A stretch of 64,000 nt of DNA from Steroidobacteraceae bacterium (GTDB lineage: Bacteria; Pseudomonadota; Gammaproteobacteria; Steroidobacterales; Steroidobacteraceae). A model generated the notes under the pieces. It made no database searches, was not told where the DNA came from, and was given only the letters and a program-made list of their open reading frames with translations. The stretch spans positions 1-64,000 of the forward strand of contig JALORP010000026.1 of NCBI GenBank assembly GCA_025458865.1, read 5' to 3'. Positions 54,648 to 63,363 of this stretch are shown piece after piece (position 1 is the first letter of the stretch; each line of letters starts with the position of its first letter). The position numbers and the translations under genes are program-made.

Positions 54648-54663
54648 AAACACTGCGCAGGCG
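54644..54663 (+). repeat. right 20-bp repeat flanking the ilvA-like/DUF2214 insert
   Basis: CTAGAAACACTGCGCAGGCG matches the repeat at 53065-53084 at 18 of 20 positions and likewise includes the stop codon of the preceding gene (TAG 54645-54647). Confidence 0.8.
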
Positions 54664-54793
54664 GCACGAGCCGCGTCGCGCTCGCCGCCACGCGCCAAAA
54701 TTCTGACGGCGACCATGGCCGAGGGCTGCAAGGGCCTTCGCTGAATCTCTACAGTACTCTGAATAATATAGGAATTTCCTCGAACCCCTGCCG

Positions 54794-54809
54794 TGGCACG
54801 TAAATTGCT
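54794..54809 (+). promoter_or_regulatory. sigma-54 promoter of the fliL/M-fliNOPQR-flhBA operon
   Basis: TGGCACGTAAATTGCT matches TGGCAC-N5-TTGCW perfectly. The predicted start is near 54820. Confidence 0.93.
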
Positions 54810-54847
54810 TCGGTCGACTGCGTAGTTTCCTGCGCAGGGTGATGGTC

Positions 54848-56245
54848 ATGGCTGAAGAACAGCAGGCAGCGCCGCCGGCCAAGTCGGGCGGCGCGCTCGG
54901 CATGGTCATAAACGGCGTGGGCATCTTCGTGCTGACGCTTGCCGCCGTGGTGGCCGGCGGCTTCATCAACGCCAGGCTGCATCCGCCGCAGGAACTGGTC
55001 CTCGATAAGGAGGGCAGGCTCACGCTCAAGGCGCCCCCGGCCGCCGCGGCAGGCGCCAAGGGCGGCGCGAAGCCGGCGGGGCCGGCCGTCTACTACGCCT
55101 TCGACCCGCCCATCGTCGTCAATTTCCAGCAGGACGGCGCGGTGCGTTTCCTGCAGGTGACGGTCGAGGTGATGGCGCGTGACGCGGCGACGATCACCGC
55201 CGTGCAGCAGAACGGGCCGCTCATCCGCAACAACCTGACGCTGATGATGAGCAGCCTCGAGCATGACCAGGTGATGTCCCGAGGCAAGGCCCCGCTGATC
55301 ACCGACGAGGAAGTCCAGGCGCTGCTCGACCGCGCCGGCCCCGCCCTGCGCCGGCCCGCCGAGGCCCGCGCCTACGATCTCGCGGGCACGCAGCGCATCA
55401 CGCGCGGCCGGCTGCCGACGCTCGAGCTGCTGCTGGAGTCCTTCGCCCGGCAGTTCCGCACCCACCTTGCCGACCTCGTCCGTCGCGAGCTTCAGGTCAC
55501 CTACGAGGGCGTGCAGGCCCAGCGCTGCGGCGATTACCTCGCGGCGCTGCCGTCCCCGGCGTGCCTCGACATCGTCCGTGCGCGGCCGCTTCCCGGCCAG
55601 GTGATGTTCGCGATCGACCCGGACCTGCTCGGACTGCTCGTGGATGCGTTCTACGGCGGAGCGGGGCGCAGCGGCGCACGCCACGCCGACCGCGGGCTCA
55701 CGCCGACCGAGTCGCGCTTCGCGCGCCTGGTCATCAGGCACGCGATGGCGGACCTGGCCGCGGCCTTCGCGCCGGTGGCGAAGCTCGAGCTCGAGCCGGT
55801 CAAGCAGGAGCGCAGCGCGCATTTCGTGGACATCGCCGGTCCGACCGAGACCCTGCTGGTCAATCGCTTCCGGGTCGAGCTCGGCGCCGCCGCCGGCTCC
55901 ATCGACTTCGTCCTGCCCTCCGCGGCGATCGAGCCGCTGCGCGAGGTGCTCGCCTCGGGCACCGCGCTGCGCGAGACGCAAGGCGCGGCCCCCTGGGCGC
56001 CCGCGCTGGCGCGCGGCCTCGCCGAGGCGAAGGTCGAGGTGCGCGCGGTGCTGGCCGAGGTGGACATCAGCCTCGGAGAACTGGTGCGCCTCAAGCCCGG
56101 CGACGTCGTGCCGATCGAGGCGCCCCGCGAGGCGGTCCTGCTCGCCGGCGAAGTGCCGCTGTACCGCGCCCGTTTCGGCGTCTCCCGCGGCCGCAATGCC
56201 CTCACCGTGACCGAAGCCCTGCGCCCGGGTGAGGCCCGGCGCTGA
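54848..56245 (+). CDS. fliM: FliL-FliM fusion: basal-body protein FliL (truncated) joined in frame to motor switch protein FliM
   Basis: One uninterrupted frame encodes two flagellar proteins. Residues 1-147 are FliL: a transmembrane helix at about 19-40 (MVINGVGIFVLTLAAVVAGG), the periplasmic domain (YYAFDPPIVVNFQQDG, VRFLQVTVEVMARD, LTLMMSSLEHDQVMS). The last 30-35 residues of normal FliL are absent. From about residue 149 it is FliM: the N-terminal CheY-binding-type motif LITDEEVQALLD, RGRLPTLELLLESFARQFR, DLLGLLVDAFYGG and the C-terminal FliN-binding domain ISLGELVRLKPGDVVPIE. FliM is essentially complete. ATG 54848 is favoured by CAGGG 8 nt upstream; 54839 (GTG) and 54842 are alternatives. 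An in-frame ATG at 55274 could start FliM alone, but no good ribosome site precedes it. Confidence 0.9.
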   Translation: MAEEQQAAPPAKSGGALGMVINGVGIFVLTLAAVVAGGFINARLHPPQELVLDKEGRLTLKAPPAAAAGAKGGAKPAGPAVYYAFDPPIVVNFQQDGAVRFLQVTVEVMARDAATITAVQQNGPLIRNNLTLMMSSLEHDQVMSRGKAPLITDEEVQALLDRAGPALRRPAEARAYDLAGTQRITRGRLPTLELLLESFARQFRTHLADLVRRELQVTYEGVQAQRCGDYLAALPSPACLDIVRARPLPGQVMFAIDPDLLGLLVDAFYGGAGRSGARHADRGLTPTESRFARLVIRHAMADLAAAFAPVAKLELEPVKQERSAHFVDIAGPTETLLVNRFRVELGAAAGSIDFVLPSAAIEPLREVLASGTALRETQGAAPWAPALARGLAEAKVEVRAVLAEVDISLGELVRLKPGDVVPIEAPREAVLLAGEVPLYRARFGVSRGRNALTVTEALRPGEARR

Positions 56246-56266
56246 ACCCGCACCAAGGAGCCGCGC

Positions 56267-56578
56267 ATGTCCACCCAGACCGCCGCCGCGATGCCCGCCG
56301 ACGCCCATGCCGCCAGCGAGGTCAGCCTGGACCTCATCCTCGATGTCGGCGTGACGCTCGCGCTGGAGATCGGGCGAACCCGGATCAAGGTCCGCGACCT
56401 TCTGCAGCTGTCCGCCGGCTCGATCCTTGAGCTCGACCGCCTCGCGGGCGAGCCGCTCGACGTGCTGGTGAACGGCGTGCGCGTCGCCCGCGGCGAGGTG
56501 GTCGTGGTCAACGACAACTTCGGCGTCCGCCTGACCGAGGTCGTGAGCCCGCGGGAGCGGATCGAGGGCGTGCGCTGA
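56267..56578 (+). CDS. fliN: flagellar motor switch protein FliN
   Basis: Switch component of 103 residues. The SpoA-type domain is complete: DLILDVGVTLALEIGRTRIKVRDLLQL (key: VTLALEIGRT, IKVRDLLQL) and GSILELDRLAGEPLDVLVNGVRVARGEVVVVNDNFGVRLTEV (key: GSILELDRLAGEPLD, NDNFGVRLTE). It works with FliM in the C ring and with FliH in docking. Overlaps fliO by 1 bp. Confidence 0.97.
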   Translation: MSTQTAAAMPADAHAASEVSLDLILDVGVTLALEIGRTRIKVRDLLQLSAGSILELDRLAGEPLDVLVNGVRVARGEVVVVNDNFGVRLTEVVSPRERIEGVR

Positions 56579-57006
56579 TGAGGCTTGCAGTCCCTGCCGC
56601 GGCCGTCGCGCCCGGGCTGCTGCCGGCGCTCGCGATGGCCCAGGGCGCTGCCCCGATCCCGGCCGGGGGCGCCGCGGTGGTGCAGCTCGCGCTGTCGCTG
56701 GCCGTCGTCGTCGGCCTCATCTTCGCCTTCGCCTGGCTCGCGCGGCGCCTGCGCGTGGCGCCGCTCGGCGCGGCCGGCGCGATCCGGGTGCTGGCCCAGG
56801 TCCCGGTCGGGCCGCGCGAGCGGGTCGTGCTGCTCGCGGTCGGCGACCGGCAGGCGCTGGTCGGCGTCAGCGGCTCGGGCATCACGGCGCTGACCCTGCT
56901 CGAGGGCGAGGTGACGCTGGCGGGATCCGGGCCGGGCGCGGCGGCTGGCGACGTCCCGCTCGCCGAGCGCATGCGCGCCATGCTCGAGAAGCGGGGCAGG
57001 CCGTGA
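56578..57006 (+). CDS. fliO: flagellar export assembly protein FliO
   Basis: A 142-residue membrane protein that helps assemble FliP. One transmembrane helix (about residues 37-62, VQLALSLAVVVGLIFAFAWLARRL) precedes a small cytoplasmic domain (IRVLAQVPVGPRERVVLLAVGDRQALVGV; key: PVGPRERVVLLAVG). The ATG overlaps the fliN stop by 1 bp, and the end overlaps fliP by 4 bp. Confidence 0.92.
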   Translation: MRLAVPAAAVAPGLLPALAMAQGAAPIPAGGAAVVQLALSLAVVVGLIFAFAWLARRLRVAPLGAAGAIRVLAQVPVGPRERVVLLAVGDRQALVGVSGSGITALTLLEGEVTLAGSGPGAAAGDVPLAERMRAMLEKRGRP

Positions 57007-57746
57007 GGCGGCTCGCGCCGCTGCTGCTGCTGCTCGCGCTGCCGCCGGCGGCGTGGGCGCAGGTCGCCGGCGGCGTGCCCGCGTTCACCGTGACGCCCGG
57101 GCCGGACGGCACGGCCACCTGGTCCGTGTCCGTCCAGATCCTGCTGTTCATGACGGCGCTGACGCTGCTGCCGGCGATCCTGCTCAGCATGACCTCCTTC
57201 ACGCGCATCGTCATCGTGCTGGCGATCCTTCGCCAGGCCCTCGGAACGCCGACGACGCCACCGAACCAGGTGCTGATCGGGCTGGCGCTGTTCATGACCC
57301 TGTTCATCATGTCGCCGGTGCTCGGCAAGGCCTGGGAGGAGGGGGTCGGGCCCTACCTCGACGGGACGCTCGCCGCCGAGCCCGCGCTCGAGCGCAGCCT
57401 CGCGCCGCTCCGGCAGTTCATGCTCGACCAGACCCGCGAGTCCGACCTCGAGTCCTTCGCCCGCATCGCGGGCATCGAGCGGCTCGAGGCGCCCGAGAGC
57501 GTGCCCATGACCGTGCTGATACCGACCTTCATCACGAGCGAGCTGAAGACCGCGTTCCAGATCGGCTTCATGGTCTTCCTGCCTTTCCTGGTCGTGGACC
57601 TCGTGGTGGCGAGCGTCCTCATGTCCATGGGCATGATGATGCTGTCGCCGATGCTCGTCTCGCTGCCCTTCAAGATCATGCTTTTCGTGCTGGTGGACGG
57701 CTGGACGCTGCTCATGGGCACGCTCGCCGCCAGTTTCTACACGTGA
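57003..57746 (+). CDS. fliP: flagellar export gate protein FliP
   Basis: Export gate protein of 247 residues with a cleavable N-terminal signal. Signatures are LLSMTSFTRIVIVLAILRQALGTPTTPPNQVLIGLALFMTLFIMSPV (key: MTSFTRIVIVL, PPNQVLIGLALF) and the C-terminal MGMMMLSPMLVSLPFKIMLFVLVDGWTLL (key: SLPFKIMLFVLVDGW). It forms the FliP5Q4R1 helix of the gate. GTG start overlapping fliO by 4 bp. Confidence 0.97.
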   Translation: MRRLAPLLLLLALPPAAWAQVAGGVPAFTVTPGPDGTATWSVSVQILLFMTALTLLPAILLSMTSFTRIVIVLAILRQALGTPTTPPNQVLIGLALFMTLFIMSPVLGKAWEEGVGPYLDGTLAAEPALERSLAPLRQFMLDQTRESDLESFARIAGIERLEAPESVPMTVLIPTFITSELKTAFQIGFMVFLPFLVVDLVVASVLMSMGMMMLSPMLVSLPFKIMLFVLVDGWTLLMGTLAASFYT

Positions 57747-57756
57747 GGACGCACGC

Positions 57757-58026
57757 ATGACGCCCGAGGACGTGATGAGCATCGGCCAGCAGGCGCTCAC
57801 GGTGACGACGCTGCTCGCCGCGCCCCTGCTGCTCTCGGTGCTCGCCGCCGGCGTGCTGATCGGCATGCTGCAGGCGGCGACGCAGATCAACGAGATGACG
57901 CTCTCGTTCGTGCCCAAGCTGCTGGTGATGGTGGCCGCGCTGTTCCTCGCGGGCCACTGGATGCTGGGCGTGATCCTCGACTACACGCGGGGGCTCATCA
58001 TGGGGATCCCCGCCGTGCTTGGCTGA
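57757..58026 (+). CDS. fliQ: flagellar export gate protein FliQ
   Basis: An 89-residue, two-helix gate protein. It has MSIGQQALTVTTLLAAPLLLSVLAAGVLIGMLQAATQINEMTLSFVPKLL (key: LIGMLQAATQINEMTLSFVPKL). Its size is that of the family. It starts 10 bp after fliP. Confidence 0.96.
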   Translation: MTPEDVMSIGQQALTVTTLLAAPLLLSVLAAGVLIGMLQAATQINEMTLSFVPKLLVMVAALFLAGHWMLGVILDYTRGLIMGIPAVLG

Positions 58027-58032
58027 ATCGGC

Positions 58033-58809
58033 ATGGAATTCGGCGCCGCGCAGATCACCGGCTGGGTCACGGCGCTGCTGTGGCCGCTGCTGCGCATCTC
58101 GGGCCTGATGCTGCTGGCGCCGGTTCTGGGCGCGAACGTCGTGCCCGCGCGCCTGCGGATGGTGCTCGCGCTGGCGCTCGCCGTGCTGGTGTCGCCGCTC
58201 GCGCCGCCGCCTCCGGCCTTCGATCCGCTGTCGGCCGAAGGCGTGCTCGCGATGGCCATGCAGATCGCGATCGGTGCGGCGATCGGCTTCGCCGTCCAGA
58301 TCGCCTTCGACGCGCTGGTCATGGCCGGCCAGCTGGTCGCCATGACCATGGGGCTCGGCTTCGCCACCCTGGTCGACCCCGCCCGCGGCGGCGCCACGCC
58401 GGTGCTGTCGCAGTTCCTCCTGATTCTCGGGATCCTCCTGTTCCTGTCGGTCGATGGGCACCTCGCCCTCATCGGCGTGCTCGTGGACAGCTTCCGCTGG
58501 GCGCCGGTCGGCCCCGCCGGCCTCGGCCCGGAGGGCCTGTGGTCCCTCGTGCTGTGGGGGGGAAAGGTCTTCGAGGCGGGCCTCGTGATCGCGCTGCCGG
58601 CGCTGATCGCGCTGCTCGGCGTCAACCTGGGGATGGGTGTGGTCAGCCGGGCCGCGCCCCAGCTCAACCTGTTCGCCGTCGGCTTCCCCGTCGCGATGCT
58701 GTTCGGGTTCCTGGTCCTGCTGATCTCCCTGCCCGCGCTGCAGGGCGTGTTCCTCGGCCTGCTGGAAGGGGCCTTTTCCGTCGCGGCCGGCGTTGGCGGG
58801 GGAGGCTGA
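58033..58809 (+). CDS. fliR: flagellar export gate protein FliR
   Basis: A 258-residue gate protein with six or so transmembrane helices. Typical parts are LLRISGLMLLAPVLGANVVPARLRMVLALALAV (key: APVLGANVVPARLRM) and APQLNLFAVGFPVAMLFGFLVLLISLP (key: APQLNLFAVGFP). It is 3 bp upstream of flhB, with which it interacts. Confidence 0.96.
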   Translation: MEFGAAQITGWVTALLWPLLRISGLMLLAPVLGANVVPARLRMVLALALAVLVSPLAPPPPAFDPLSAEGVLAMAMQIAIGAAIGFAVQIAFDALVMAGQLVAMTMGLGFATLVDPARGGATPVLSQFLLILGILLFLSVDGHLALIGVLVDSFRWAPVGPAGLGPEGLWSLVLWGGKVFEAGLVIALPALIALLGVNLGMGVVSRAAPQLNLFAVGFPVAMLFGFLVLLISLPALQGVFLGLLEGAFSVAAGVGGGG

Positions 58810-58812
58810 GCC

Positions 58813-59940
58813 GTGGCGGAACAGGCGGACCGCGACCAGCGCACGGAACAGCCGACGCCCAAGCGGCTGCAGGACGCGCGCGAGCGGGGCCAGGTGCCCC
58901 GCTCGCGCGAGCTGGCGGGGACCGCCGTGATGGTGTCGGGCGCCGCCACGCTGCTGCTGGCCGGCGGCCTCCTCGCCGGAGGCCTCGAGTCGGTGATGCG
59001 TTCCGGCCTGTCGCTCGACCGCGCGGCGCTCGCCGACCCGATGGCGGCCCTGCACGCCTTCAACGCGGCGATCGTCGAGTCCGGTCTCGCGATGGCGCCG
59101 CTGCTCGGGATCGTCTTCCTGGTCGCGATGGTCGCCCCGCTCGCGACCGGCGGCTTCGTCTTCAGCAGCAAGGCCCTCGGGCCGGATCTCAATCGCCTGA
59201 ACCCCATCGAGGGCATCAAGCGCGTCTTCGGCCTGCAGGGGCTCGCGGAGCTCGCCAAGGCGCTCGCGAAGTTCCTCGTGGTCGGCGGCACGGCCGCAGC
59301 CGTCGTGTGGTGGATGCTGCCGGACATGATGGCGCTTTCCGGCATGCCCACCGGGCCCGCGCTCCGCGGGGCGGCGTGGCTCCTCGGCCTTGCCGGGCTG
59401 CTGATGAGCGCGGCGCTCGTGCTGGTGGCGGTGGTGGACGTGCCGTTCCAGGTCTGGTCGCACAAGCGCAACCTGCGCATGACGCGCCAGGAGCTTCTCG
59501 ACGAGATCAAGCAGACCGAGGGGCGGCCCGAGGTGCGCGCCAGGGTGCGGGCCGCGCAGCGCGAGCTGGCGCGCCGGCGCATGATGCAGGACGTGCCGCG
59601 GGCCGACGTCGTCGTCACCAACCCGACCCACTACGCCGTCGCGCTCAAGTACGAGCCGGGCCGGACGCGCGCGCCGCGCGTCCTCGCCAAGGGACGCGAC
59701 CTCGTCGCGCTCGAGATCCGCCGGGTCGCCGCCGAGCACGGCGTGCCGCTGTTCGAGGCGCCGCCGCTCGCCCGCGCCATCTACGCGACCACGGAGCTCG
59801 GTCGGGAGATCCCCTCCGGCCTCTACCTGGCCGTCGCGCAGGTGCTCACCTACGTGTACCAGCTGCGCGCCGCGCGCGGCGACGCCTCGCGCGTGCGCCG
59901 CCCGGTGCCCGAGGTCGCCGAGGAGTACCTGCAGCCGTGA
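58813..59940 (+). CDS. flhB: flagellar export switch protein FlhB
   Basis: A 375-residue protein that sets substrate specificity. N-terminal QRTEQPTPKRLQDARERGQVPRSREL (key: TEQPTPKRLQDARERGQVPRS), four transmembrane helices, and the autocleavage motif NPTH at residues 270-273 (VTNPTHYAVAL). The FliK C-terminus acts on it. The GTG start is 3 bp after fliR, and the stop overlaps the flhA GTG by 4 bp. Confidence 0.97.
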   Translation: MAEQADRDQRTEQPTPKRLQDARERGQVPRSRELAGTAVMVSGAATLLLAGGLLAGGLESVMRSGLSLDRAALADPMAALHAFNAAIVESGLAMAPLLGIVFLVAMVAPLATGGFVFSSKALGPDLNRLNPIEGIKRVFGLQGLAELAKALAKFLVVGGTAAAVVWWMLPDMMALSGMPTGPALRGAAWLLGLAGLLMSAALVLVAVVDVPFQVWSHKRNLRMTRQELLDEIKQTEGRPEVRARVRAAQRELARRRMMQDVPRADVVVTNPTHYAVALKYEPGRTRAPRVLAKGRDLVALEIRRVAAEHGVPLFEAPPLARAIYATTELGREIPSGLYLAVAQVLTYVYQLRAARGDASRVRRPVPEVAEEYLQP

Positions 59941-62027
59941 ACGCGCGCTCCGCCGCCGCCATGCTGCTCGAGTTCGGCCGCAACGGGCTCGCCGTGCCCG
60001 TGCTGCTGCTCGTCATGATGGCGATGTTCGTGCTGCCGCTGCCGCCGCTCGCGCTCGACGTCCTCTTCACGTTCAACATCTCGCTGTCGCTGGTCGTCAT
60101 CCTGGCGGTGATCTACGTGCGCCGGCCGCTCGACTTCGCGGTCTTCCCGACCGTGCTGCTCGCGGCGACGCTGCTGCGGCTCGGGCTGAACGTCGCCTCG
60201 ACCCGGGTCGTGCTGATGCAGGGGCACACGGGCCCGGCCGCCGCCGGCGAGGTGATCGAGTCCTTCGGCGCCTTCGTCATCGGCGGCGACTACGCCGTGG
60301 GCATCGTGGTGTTCGCGATCCTGGTGATCATCAACTTCGTGGTGATCACCAAGGGCGCGGGCCGCGTATCCGAGGTCAGCGCGCGATTCACCCTCGACGC
60401 GATGCCCGGCAAGCAGATGGCCATCGACGCCGACCTCAATGCCGGCGTCCTGAGCCAGGCCGAGGCGCAGGCGCGCCGCCAGGAGATCCGCGAGGAGGCC
60501 GACTTCTACGGCGCGATGGACGGCGCCAGCAAGTTCGTCCGCGGCGACGCCGTCGCCGGCATCCTGATCGTCCTCATCAACCTGTTCGGCGGGCTCGCGA
60601 TCGGAACGATCCAGCACGGCCTCGGCTTCGGCGAGGCGCTGCGCAGCTACGCGCTGCTGACCGTCGGCGACGGCCTCGTCGCGCAGATCCCCGCGCTGCT
60701 GCTGTCGGTCGCCACGGCGGTGCTCGTCACGCGGATCTCCCGCTCGAGCGACATGAGCGAGCAGGTCGCCGCGCAGGTCCTGTCCCAGCCGCGGGCGCTC
60801 GGCGTCGCCGCCGTGATCATCGGCGTCATGGGCATGGTGCCCGGCATGCCGAACGTCGCCTTCCTGCTGATGGCGGCGATCTGCGCCGGCGGCGCGCTGC
60901 TGCTGCGGCGCCGGCGCGACGCAATGGCGCTCGCCGAGGTGGCGGGCGGCGCCCAGCCCGCGGCCGCCGCAGGGCCTTCGGCGGAGTCGCGGGAGCTGAC
61001 CTGGGACGACGTCGAGCAGGTGGACCTCGTCGGACTGGAGGTCGGATATCGCCTGATACCCCTGGTGGACAAGGCGCAGGGCGGCGAGCTGATGGGGCGC
61101 ATCAAGGGCGTGCGGCGAAAGCTGTCCGAGGAGCTCGGCTTCCTCATCCAGGCCGTCCACATCCGCGACAACCTCGACCTGCCGCCGAACGCGTATCGCA
61201 TCAGCGTCCTCGGCGTGCCGGTGGGCGAGTCCGAGGTCTTCCCCGATCGCGACCTCGCCATCAACCCCGGCCAGGTCAGCGGGCCGCTCGCGGGGCTCGA
61301 GACGCGCGACCCGGCCTTCGGCCTGGAGGCCGTGTGGATCGAGCGACCCCGCCGCGAGCAGGCGCAGACGCTGGGCTACACCGTCGTGGACGCCGGCACG
61401 GTGATCGCCACGCATCTCTCGCACCTGCTGCAGCAGCATGCGCACGAGCTGCTCGGCCACGAGGACGTCCAGCAGCTGCTCGACCGGCTGAAGCGCAGCG
61501 CACCCAAGCTGGTCGAGGACCTGGTGCCCAAGGTGCTGCCGCTCAGCGTCATGGTGAAGGTCCTCCAGAACCTGCTGGCCGAGCGCGTGCCGATCCGCAA
61601 CCTCCGGACCATCTGCGAAACGCTCGCCGAGCACGGTCCGCGCACCCAGGACCCGGCGCAGCTGACGACGGCGGTGCGCGTGGCCCTCGGCCGCAGCATC
61701 GTGCAGGGCATCACCGGCCTCCGGCAGGAGCTTCCGGTGATCACCCTGGACCCCAAGCTCGAGCAGATGCTGTCCGACACGATGCTCGGTGACGACGCCG
61801 GTCCGGGCTTCGAGCCGGGCCTGACCGACCGCATGCACCAGTCGCTCGCGGAAAGCGCGAGGCGGCAGGAGATGGCGGGCGAGCCGGCCGTGCTGCTGGT
61901 CTCGCCCAAGCTGCGCCCCTGGCTGGCGCGGCTGACGCGCCACAGCGTGCCGGGGCTCAACGTGCTGGCCTACAACGAGGTTCCGGAGAACCGCCGCATT
62001 CGCGTGGTCGCGGCGGTGGGCCGCTGA
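59937..62027 (+). CDS. flhA: flagellar export gate protein FlhA
   Basis: A 696-residue export gate with about eight transmembrane helices (residues 15-325) and a large cytoplasmic platform (residues 350-696). The conserved FHIPEP segment region is seen in the ARFTLDAMPGKQMAIDADLNAG block (key: LDAMPGKQMAIDADLNAG). Other typical parts are VIGGDYAVGIVVFAILVIINFVVITKGAGRVSEV (key: NFVVITKGAGRVSEV), and the LPNVAFLLMAA region. It starts with GTG and has the normal length of about 690. Confidence 0.97.
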   Translation: MNARSAAAMLLEFGRNGLAVPVLLLVMMAMFVLPLPPLALDVLFTFNISLSLVVILAVIYVRRPLDFAVFPTVLLAATLLRLGLNVASTRVVLMQGHTGPAAAGEVIESFGAFVIGGDYAVGIVVFAILVIINFVVITKGAGRVSEVSARFTLDAMPGKQMAIDADLNAGVLSQAEAQARRQEIREEADFYGAMDGASKFVRGDAVAGILIVLINLFGGLAIGTIQHGLGFGEALRSYALLTVGDGLVAQIPALLLSVATAVLVTRISRSSDMSEQVAAQVLSQPRALGVAAVIIGVMGMVPGMPNVAFLLMAAICAGGALLLRRRRDAMALAEVAGGAQPAAAAGPSAESRELTWDDVEQVDLVGLEVGYRLIPLVDKAQGGELMGRIKGVRRKLSEELGFLIQAVHIRDNLDLPPNAYRISVLGVPVGESEVFPDRDLAINPGQVSGPLAGLETRDPAFGLEAVWIERPRREQAQTLGYTVVDAGTVIATHLSHLLQQHAHELLGHEDVQQLLDRLKRSAPKLVEDLVPKVLPLSVMVKVLQNLLAERVPIRNLRTICETLAEHGPRTQDPAQLTTAVRVALGRSIVQGITGLRQELPVITLDPKLEQMLSDTMLGDDAGPGFEPGLTDRMHQSLAESARRQEMAGEPAVLLVSPKLRPWLARLTRHSVPGLNVLAYNEVPENRRIRVVAAVGR

Positions 62028-62055
62028 GGGCGCCGCCGCGCCCGGGGAGTGAACG

Positions 62056-63363
62056 ATGAAGATCCGCAGGTTCGTGGCGCCGTCGATGCGTGAGGCCCTT
62101 GCGCAGGTGCGCGAGGAACTCGGCGCCGAGGCCGTGATCATCTCGAGCGGCCGCTCCGCGGAGGGCCTCGAGGTGTTCGCCGCGGCCGACTACGACGCCG
62201 CGCTCGCGGCCAGCGCGCCGCCCGGGACGGACCGCGGCCGGGCGCAGCCGCAGGGCCGGGGGCCGGACGGCGCCGCAGGGCAGCCGGCGACCGCGCCGGG
62301 ATTCGATTCGGTCCTGGCGCGCGTAGGCGGCGGGCGCGCCGCCGCGCCGCCGCAGGAACTGGACGACGAGACGCTCGGGCTCGAGGCGGGCGCGCCGGAT
62401 GGCCCGCGCCTCGCGTGGTCGCAGGGCGCCGAGATCGTCGCGATGCGCCGCGAGGTCGAGGCGCTGCGCCGGCTGCTGGAGTACCAGCTGTCCCGTCTGG
62501 CATGGGACGACCTCGCGCGCCGCGAGCCGTTCCGCGCCAAGGTGCTGCGCGACCTGAGCTCGCTCGACATCGCCCCCGACCTCGCCCGCGACCTGGTCAA
62601 CGCGATGCCGTCGGTGACCAACCCGGAGGACGCGGGCCGCGTCGCCATGGCGCTGCTGGTCCGCCGCATACCGGTGGTGGACGACGGGCTGCTGGCCTCC
62701 GGCGGCGTGTTCGCGCTGGTCGGGCCGACCGGGATCGGCAAGACGACCACCATCGCCAAGCTGGCCGCGCACTACGTCCAGCGCCGGGGCCCGGACGCGG
62801 TCGGGCTGATCAGCATCGACAGCTACCGCATCGGCGCCCGGGAGCACCTCGGGGCCTACGCGCGGATGCTCGGCGTGCCCATGAAAGCCGCCAACAGTCC
62901 CGCCGAGCTCGCCCGCGCGCTGGAGGAGTGGTCGCGTCGCAGCCTGGTGCTGGTGGACACCGCGGGTGTCGGCCAGCAGGACCTGCGCCTGCGCGAGCAG
63001 GCGGCCCTGATCCGGTCGCGCGGCGGGGCGATCAAGCCGCTGCTGGTGCTGCCGGCCAATGCCGACGTGGCCAGCCTCGACGACATCGTGCGCGCGCACG
63101 CCCCGCTCGCCCCGGCCGCCTGCGTCGTCACCAAGATCGACGAGGCCGCGAGCCTCGGGCCCGTGCTCTCGGCGACGATGCGCGCCAGCCTGCCGATCGC
63201 CCACCTCTGCGACGGCCAGCGGGTGCCGGAGGACCTGCACGCGGCCGCGCCACGCAAGGTCTGGCTGGTCCGGCGCGCGGTGAAGCTGCGCGCCCGCACG
63301 GGCCGGGTGGCCGACGACCACTACCTGGCCGAGCATTTCGGCGGAGCGCGCGCCCATGGGTGA
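62056..63363 (+). CDS. flhF: flagellar placement SRP-type GTPase FlhF
   Basis: SRP/FtsY-like GTPase of 435 residues that places the polar flagellum. The N-terminus KIRRFVAPSMREALAQVREELG is standard, followed by a Pro/Ala-rich linker and the GTPase domain: G1 GPTGIGKT (residues 223-230), the DSYRIGAREHL segment, VDTAG (G3) and TKIDEA (G4). It lies between flhA and fleN, the usual order in polarly flagellated gammaproteobacteria. Confidence 0.96.
   Translation: MKIRRFVAPSMREALAQVREELGAEAVIISSGRSAEGLEVFAAADYDAALAASAPPGTDRGRAQPQGRGPDGAAGQPATAPGFDSVLARVGGGRAAAPPQELDDETLGLEAGAPDGPRLAWSQGAEIVAMRREVEALRRLLEYQLSRLAWDDLARREPFRAKVLRDLSSLDIAPDLARDLVNAMPSVTNPEDAGRVAMALLVRRIPVVDDGLLASGGVFALVGPTGIGKTTTIAKLAAHYVQRRGPDAVGLISIDSYRIGAREHLGAYARMLGVPMKAANSPAELARALEEWSRRSLVLVDTAGVGQQDLRLREQAALIRSRGGAIKPLLVLPANADVASLDDIVRAHAPLAPAACVVTKIDEAASLGPVLSATMRASLPIAHLCDGQRVPEDLHAAAPRKVWLVRRAVKLRARTGRVADDHYLAEHFGGARAHG

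Noticed and set aside
57712-59739. 675-codon minus-strand reading frame
   Set aside because: It is antisense to fliQ, fliR and flhB and rich in His/Arg/Glu as expected for a GC shadow.
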